This document shows positions 60,664-64,000 of a stretch of DNA of 64,000 nucleotides, one piece after another. Origin of the DNA: Eutrophocola sp964601805 (GTDB taxonomy: Bacteria; Pseudomonadota; Gammaproteobacteria; Pseudomonadales; Pseudohongiellaceae); assembly GCA_964601805.1 (NCBI GenBank), contig CAZROW010000002.1, positions 1-64,000 on the forward strand. The letters run 5' to 3'. Below the pieces are notes generated by a model, which saw only the letters and a list, made by a program, of their open reading frames with translations, ran no database searches and was not told where the DNA came from. The position numbers were made by a program, and so were the translations under genes. The number at the start of each line of letters is the position of its first letter. Positions within the stretch are counted from its first letter, which is position 1.

Positions 60664-61527
60664 TCAGAGACTGACTACGTTGATCCTGTCCGGAGTCCCG
60701 GCATTATCATCTGCTGCCTTCCTGGCCTCTTCCCTTTGCGCTTCAAGAGAATGGAAATCAAACAGTTCAGTGTCCAGTAGATGGGAAGGCGCCACGTTGC
60801 CGATACTCTTGAACAGGACTTCCAGCCTGCCTGGAAACTGGCGATTCCACTCGTTGAGCATTTTCTTGATTTCCTGGCGCTGCATGTTTTCCTGGGTGCC
60901 GCACAAATTACAGGGAATGATCGGGAATTGCTTGAGGTCGGCAAACTTCGCAATTTCCTCTTCCTTGCAGTAGGCCAGCGGACGTATAACGATGTGTTTC
61001 TTGTCGTCACTGAGCAGCTTGGGCGGCATGGTCTTGAGCTTGCCGCCAAAAAACATGTTCAGGAACAGGGTTTCCATGATGTCATTGCGATGATGCCCCA
61101 GGGCGATCTTGGTCGCCCCGATTTTTTCTGCATAAGAATACAGGTTTCCCCGGCGCAAGCGCGAACACAACCCGCAATAGGTTTTACCGGGCTCGGTTTT
61201 CTCCATGACAACCGAGTAGGTATCTTTTTCTATGATGTGGTACTTCACACCAATGGACTCCAGGTACTGCGGCAGTACCTCCTCGGGAAATCCCGGTTGC
61301 TTCTGGTCCAGGTTGACGGCGACCAGCTCGAAGTTGATCGGGGCATGCTTTTGCATATTGAGCAGGATATCCAGCATGACATAGGAATCCTTGCCACCGG
61401 ACAGACATGCCATGACGAGGTCTCCGTCGCTGATCATGTTAAAATCAGCAATCGCGCGCCCTGTTTCACGCCTCAGGTTTTTCTGCAGGCGATTGAGGGA
61501 AAAGGTTTTTTTCCGAATATCAGTCAT
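60664..61527 (-). CDS. ttcA: tRNA 2-thiocytidine biosynthesis protein TtcA
   Basis: 287 aa. It adds sulfur to C32 of certain tRNAs. The PP-loop SGGKDS is at residues 43-48; cluster ligands Cys118 and Cys121 (CGLC) and Cys206 (PCNLCGTQEN) bind the 4Fe-4S. GHHRNDIMETLFLNMFFGG is typical. ATG 61527. Oriented away from the deacetylase gene with partly overlapping promoter sequences. Confidence 0.96.
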   Translation of the reverse strand: MTDIRKKTFSLNRLQKNLRRETGRAIADFNMISDGDLVMACLSGGKDSYVMLDILLNMQKHAPINFELVAVNLDQKQPGFPEEVLPQYLESIGVKYHIIEKDTYSVVMEKTEPGKTYCGLCSRLRRGNLYSYAEKIGATKIALGHHRNDIMETLFLNMFFGGKLKTMPPKLLSDDKKHIVIRPLAYCKEEEIAKFADLKQFPIIPCNLCGTQENMQRQEIKKMLNEWNRQFPGRLEVLFKSIGNVAPSHLLDTELFDFHSLEAQREEARKAADDNAGTPDRINVVSL

Positions 61528-61559
61528 GGGTAATGGTGTGCATTAGAAAAGGACGACAG

Positions 61560-61593
61560 TATAATTCCTGGCTCAAGTAATTGCTATTGAGCC
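61560..61593 (+). promoter_or_regulatory. promoter -10 and operator-like inverted repeat of the deacetylase gene
   Basis: TATAAT at 61560-61565 is a perfect -10; the -35 region is poor. A 7-bp inverted repeat GGCTCAA (61570-61576) / TTGAGCC (61587-61593) covers the predicted start site and the place of the ribosome binding site; no Shine-Dalgarno is visible before the ATG at 61597. Confidence 0.5.
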
Positions 61594-61596
61594 CCT

Positions 61597-62652
61597 ATGC
61601 CATTCGCAAATCTGGTGAAAACCTGCCTTGCCCTTGCCACCGCCCTGTTCTGCGGCCTGGCTCATGCCCAGTATGAAAAACAGGCCGTCATCCTCCAGTA
61701 TCATCATGTCAGTACCCAGACGCCCCCGGTGACCAGCCTGAGCGAGGCGTCGTTTCGTACTCACATGGAATACCTGGCGGACAATGGCTTCACGATGCTG
61801 CCCCTGGAAGACGTCGTCAGTACCCTGCAGGACGGTGGCAGCCTGCCGAATAAAACCGCGGTAATCACCTTTGACGACGGTTATACCTCTGTTTATGACG
61901 TGGCCTTTCCGATTCTCAAGGCATACCAGTGGCCCTTTACCGTGTTTGTCACTTCCGGGCTTGTCGGCAGCAACGATCGCCTTTATGCCACCTGGGATCA
62001 ATTGAGGGAAATGGGCGATGCCGGAGCGACACTGGCCAATCACACCATCAGCCATCCTTACCTGCTGGAACGCAATGCCGGTGAAAGCGATGAGCAGTGG
62101 CTGGCTGGAGTACGCCGGGAAATCGTGGGTGCCGAAGACATGATCCGTGAGCAAACAGGCCAGAATCACAAACTGTTGGCCTACCCCTACGGTGAATACA
62201 ATCCCCGAATACAGGAACTGGTCAGCGAACTGGGATTTATCGGCATCGCCCAGCACTCCGGCCCCATCAATGGTGCTTCCGATTTCACCGCCCTGCCCCG
62301 ATTCCCGTTTTCAGGCATCTATGCGTCCATGAATACCTTTCCAACCAAGGTGCAAAGCCTGGCGTTTGACAGGATTTCCATGACCCCGAACAGTCCTGTC
62401 ACTGATCAGAGCATGCCATCGGCGCAACTGGATTTTGCTGATGACCAGGAAGGCATCAGCCAGCTGGCCTGTTACAACAACAATGAGAACATGGAGGTCA
62501 CGGCCATCAATGCCGCGTCAAACCAGTACCGTATTTCAACCCGGGTCAACAACCAGAGCCGCCGTTTTCGGTACAACTGTACAGCACCCGGCAAAAATGG
62601 CCGGTATTACTGGTATTCGGTTCCGTGGATCAACCCGGCAGTCAGCGAGTAA
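61597..62652 (+). CDS. secreted polysaccharide deacetylase (CE4/NodB domain)
   Basis: 351 aa with a signal peptide ending GLAHA. NodB-type motifs: TFDDGY (Asp93, Asp94) and HTISH (His149, His153 metal ligands), then AYPYGEYNP. These enzymes remove N-acetyl groups from chitin-like or biofilm polysaccharides or act on peptidoglycan; the substrate is not evident. A C-terminal region of about 90 residues (after FPTKVQSLAFDRIS) with two Cys may be a small binding domain. Its neighbour Bax is a predicted cell-wall hydrolase, on the other strand and convergent. Confidence 0.9.
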   Translation: MPFANLVKTCLALATALFCGLAHAQYEKQAVILQYHHVSTQTPPVTSLSEASFRTHMEYLADNGFTMLPLEDVVSTLQDGGSLPNKTAVITFDDGYTSVYDVAFPILKAYQWPFTVFVTSGLVGSNDRLYATWDQLREMGDAGATLANHTISHPYLLERNAGESDEQWLAGVRREIVGAEDMIREQTGQNHKLLAYPYGEYNPRIQELVSELGFIGIAQHSGPINGASDFTALPRFPFSGIYASMNTFPTKVQSLAFDRISMTPNSPVTDQSMPSAQLDFADDQEGISQLACYNNNENMEVTAINAASNQYRISTRVNNQSRRFRYNCTAPGKNGRYYWYSVPWINPAVSE

Positions 62653-62669
62653 GCGGCCAGGTTACAGAT

Positions 62670-63485
62670 TCAAAGCGAGGTATTGTCGCGGGACAACAGG
62701 TTGTTGCTGTAAATCATGTTCTGAACTTCTTCGATGTAATCATGGCCCCTGGAAGAGTAACTTTCCAGGCCATCCGCCAGGGAAAGGCCATCAACGGGTC
62801 GGTTTTGCTGCCTGAGCTGCTGACGAATTCGTCTGAGCATCTGGTAGCTGGGAAACGTATTGAGGTTATGGATGTAGGCTGCTACTGATTCACGAGTGCT
62901 CTCGAAACTTCGCACCTCGTGACTGGCTCCTTCCCGGCGCCGGTTTGGCACAAGGCCGCAACCGTCGCTATAACACCACTGACCAAAGAAATTGTTGCCG
63001 TCCTCGGAAAAACGCGATGTGCCCCAGGCCGATTCATTGGCCGCCTGTGCCAGGGCCAGGGAAGCCGGAATCTTGTCCACACGGCGTAGCAGTACATTGA
63101 GAAATTCTTCGCTGGCCAGGTTATCTGCTTCCAGTTCGTAAACTTCCGCCATGTTTTCCAGGTAGCGCCGATCATCACCGGACAAGGAATTACCGGTCAT
63201 CAGCTTGTTGCGAATTCTCAGGACTCTTTCACGTTCTGACATAATCTGGGCGTTCACATCATCCACGAAAGGTTCCAGGAAATCGAAGAAAGCCTGCTTT
63301 TTCAATTGCACATCCAGGATCCCGGCAAAATCGGGCTTGTCCGACTCATCAGGCAAGGTGATACCGCTCACCTCTGCACTGTTATCAATCATTTCATCAA
63401 CCAGGAAAATAGCAGGGACGAAAAAAATGAGCACAACAGCGCAATAGACAAGGTAGGGTTTCAGGGAATTCCAGGCAGTGTTCAT
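62670..63485 (-). CDS. Bax-family glucosaminidase domain protein
   Basis: 271 aa from the ATG at 63485 (a TTG at 63500 is less likely). An N-terminal membrane segment (LVYCAVVLIFFVPAIFLV) anchors a periplasmic domain with the glucosaminidase signature LALAQAANESAWGTSRF containing the catalytic Glu, then GNNFFGQWCYSDGCG and RSFESTRESVAAYIHNLNT. Family: Bax/FlgJ-type peptidoglycan beta-N-acetylglucosaminidases. It converges with the deacetylase gene 17 nt away. Confidence 0.9.
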   Translation of the reverse strand: MNTAWNSLKPYLVYCAVVLIFFVPAIFLVDEMIDNSAEVSGITLPDESDKPDFAGILDVQLKKQAFFDFLEPFVDDVNAQIMSERERVLRIRNKLMTGNSLSGDDRRYLENMAEVYELEADNLASEEFLNVLLRRVDKIPASLALAQAANESAWGTSRFSEDGNNFFGQWCYSDGCGLVPNRRREGASHEVRSFESTRESVAAYIHNLNTFPSYQMLRRIRQQLRQQNRPVDGLSLADGLESYSSRGHDYIEEVQNMIYSNNLLSRDNTSL

Positions 63486-63609
63486 TTCAGGGACTCTCAA
63501 TGGGCAGCTTTTAAAAATACTAACACAGTAAATTGACCGGGATCAGCAACATTTCTTTCCGGCAAATACGGTCGGAAGCTTTTTTCGTAAAAGCCATACC
63601 GTGTTGTTT

Positions 63610-63915
63610 TTATTCGTTTTTTCCGGCGCATTCGGGCGAATCTGGCACGCTGGATTGCGCTTGCCATTCTTCGGGGCTGTACAGGTGAAGCGCCAGGGCA
63701 TGCACAGGCCCAGCCAGTTCCTCTGCCAGTATCCGGTAAACCATCTGGTGACGCTTCACACGATTCAGACCGTCAAATTCTGCAGTGACCAGCACCAGCT
63801 TGAAGTGGGAATCCGTAGCGGGTCCGGCGTGCATATGGCTTTCATTGAGCAGTTCCATATGCTGCGGCTTGCAAGCGGTACTGAGTTTGTTCTCGATAGT
63901 GCTGGCAATACTCAC
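63610..63915 (-). CDS. bolA: BolA-family transcription/redox regulator
   Basis: 101 aa. The class II KH-like BolA fold is visible: NKLSTACKPQHMELLNESHMH, SHFKLVLVTAEFDGLNRVKRHQMVY and GPVHALALHLYSPEEW. His residues in HMH and the RVKRH segment are the family's Fe-S/glutaredoxin and DNA contacts. The start is GTG (63913-63915) with GGAG 9 nt upstream. It is divergent from the GTPase gene at the right edge. Confidence 0.93.
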   Translation of the reverse strand: MSIASTIENKLSTACKPQHMELLNESHMHAGPATDSHFKLVLVTAEFDGLNRVKRHQMVYRILAEELAGPVHALALHLYSPEEWQAQSSVPDSPECAGKNE

Positions 63916-63969
63916 GACGACGTATCACTCCTTTTTTGAGACAATGCACCCCGGTTACAAGGAGTCATT

Positions 63970-64000
63970 ATGGTGATTGGTTGGTATCCCGGGCACATGA
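63970..64000 (+). CDS. YlqF/RbgA-family ribosome-biogenesis GTPase, N-terminal fragment
   Basis: Only ten codons are in the window (MVIGWYPGHM). The WYPGHM start is the usual N-terminus of circularly permuted YlqF/RbgA GTPases (consensus I.W.PGHM), which act in large-subunit assembly. AAGGAG lies just before the ATG. The rest lies beyond the window. Confidence 0.7.
   Translation, partial: MVIGWYPGHM

Overview
The window is a chromosomal segment of a Gram-negative gammaproteobacterium, most likely from the Pseudomonas/Cellvibrio/OM60-like side of the class. The evidence is a full 13-gene nuo operon with a fused nuoCD, a CsiV-type protein next to mfd, an Asn-type (6-oxopurine) methylthionucleoside phosphorylase, a GAPDH with a long N-terminal extension, and outer-membrane barrel proteins. 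Gene order recalls P. aeruginosa PAO1 (recalled from memory, not searched). One block is lolC ... sth-apbE ... gap-mfd-csiV-PA3004-like. The other is tig-clpP-clpX-lon-hupB-ppiD ... opp-like ABC transporter-gloB-yafS-rnhA-dnaQ ... sohB ... cysI/DUF934 ... nfuA.

Layout. 1-950: N-terminus of a LolC/LolE permease and a small serine recombinase. 1337-16343 (minus): NADH:quinone oxidoreductase (complex I), nuoA to nuoN. 16770-20839 (minus): gap-apbE-sthA, an NAD(P)H-balance cluster. 20840-21231: divergent intergenic region with a 100-N assembly gap flanked by an exact 55-nt duplicate. 21232-25561 (plus): mfd-csiV. 25577-26899 (minus): nfuA followed by MTI phosphorylase. 27228-29373 (plus): siroheme sulfite/nitrite reductase with DUF934. 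29395-34095 (minus): methyltransferase-rnhA-dnaQ-nhaD-sohB. 34204-34986 (plus): gloB. 34978-40088 (minus): oligopeptide ABC transporter with fused ATPases. 40321-49146 (minus): the protein quality-control block tig-clpP-clpX-lon-hupB-ppiD.

49147-57366 is the least ordinary part. It holds a 1 kb gene-free stretch with a long perfect inverted repeat and an RND/MMPL exporter whose periplasmic loop carries about ten FD[DS]G tetrapeptide repeats. It continues with a DUF6502-like protein, an inner-membrane-anchored Gly-rich protein, an outer-membrane barrel, a second long inverted-repeat element, and a TPR plus beta-barrel protein of the surface-lipoprotein-assembly-modifier (Slam-like) type. 57521-64000 returns to conserved functions: msrB, alaA-type aminotransferase, pdxB-tusA-ttcA, a secreted polysaccharide deacetylase, a Bax-type glucosaminidase, bolA, and the first codons of a YlqF/RbgA GTPase.

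Functional logic: complex I, transhydrogenase and GAPDH sit together as a redox block. The Tig/ClpXP/Lon/HU/PpiD block handles nascent and misfolded proteins. The 50-57 kb part looks like envelope biology and is the best candidate for something undescribed. No CRISPR array, rRNA, tRNA, prophage or complete insertion sequence was seen. Several genes use GTG or TTG starts (nuoA, nuoCD, nuoG, gap, sohB, hupB, bolA, the MTI phosphorylase).
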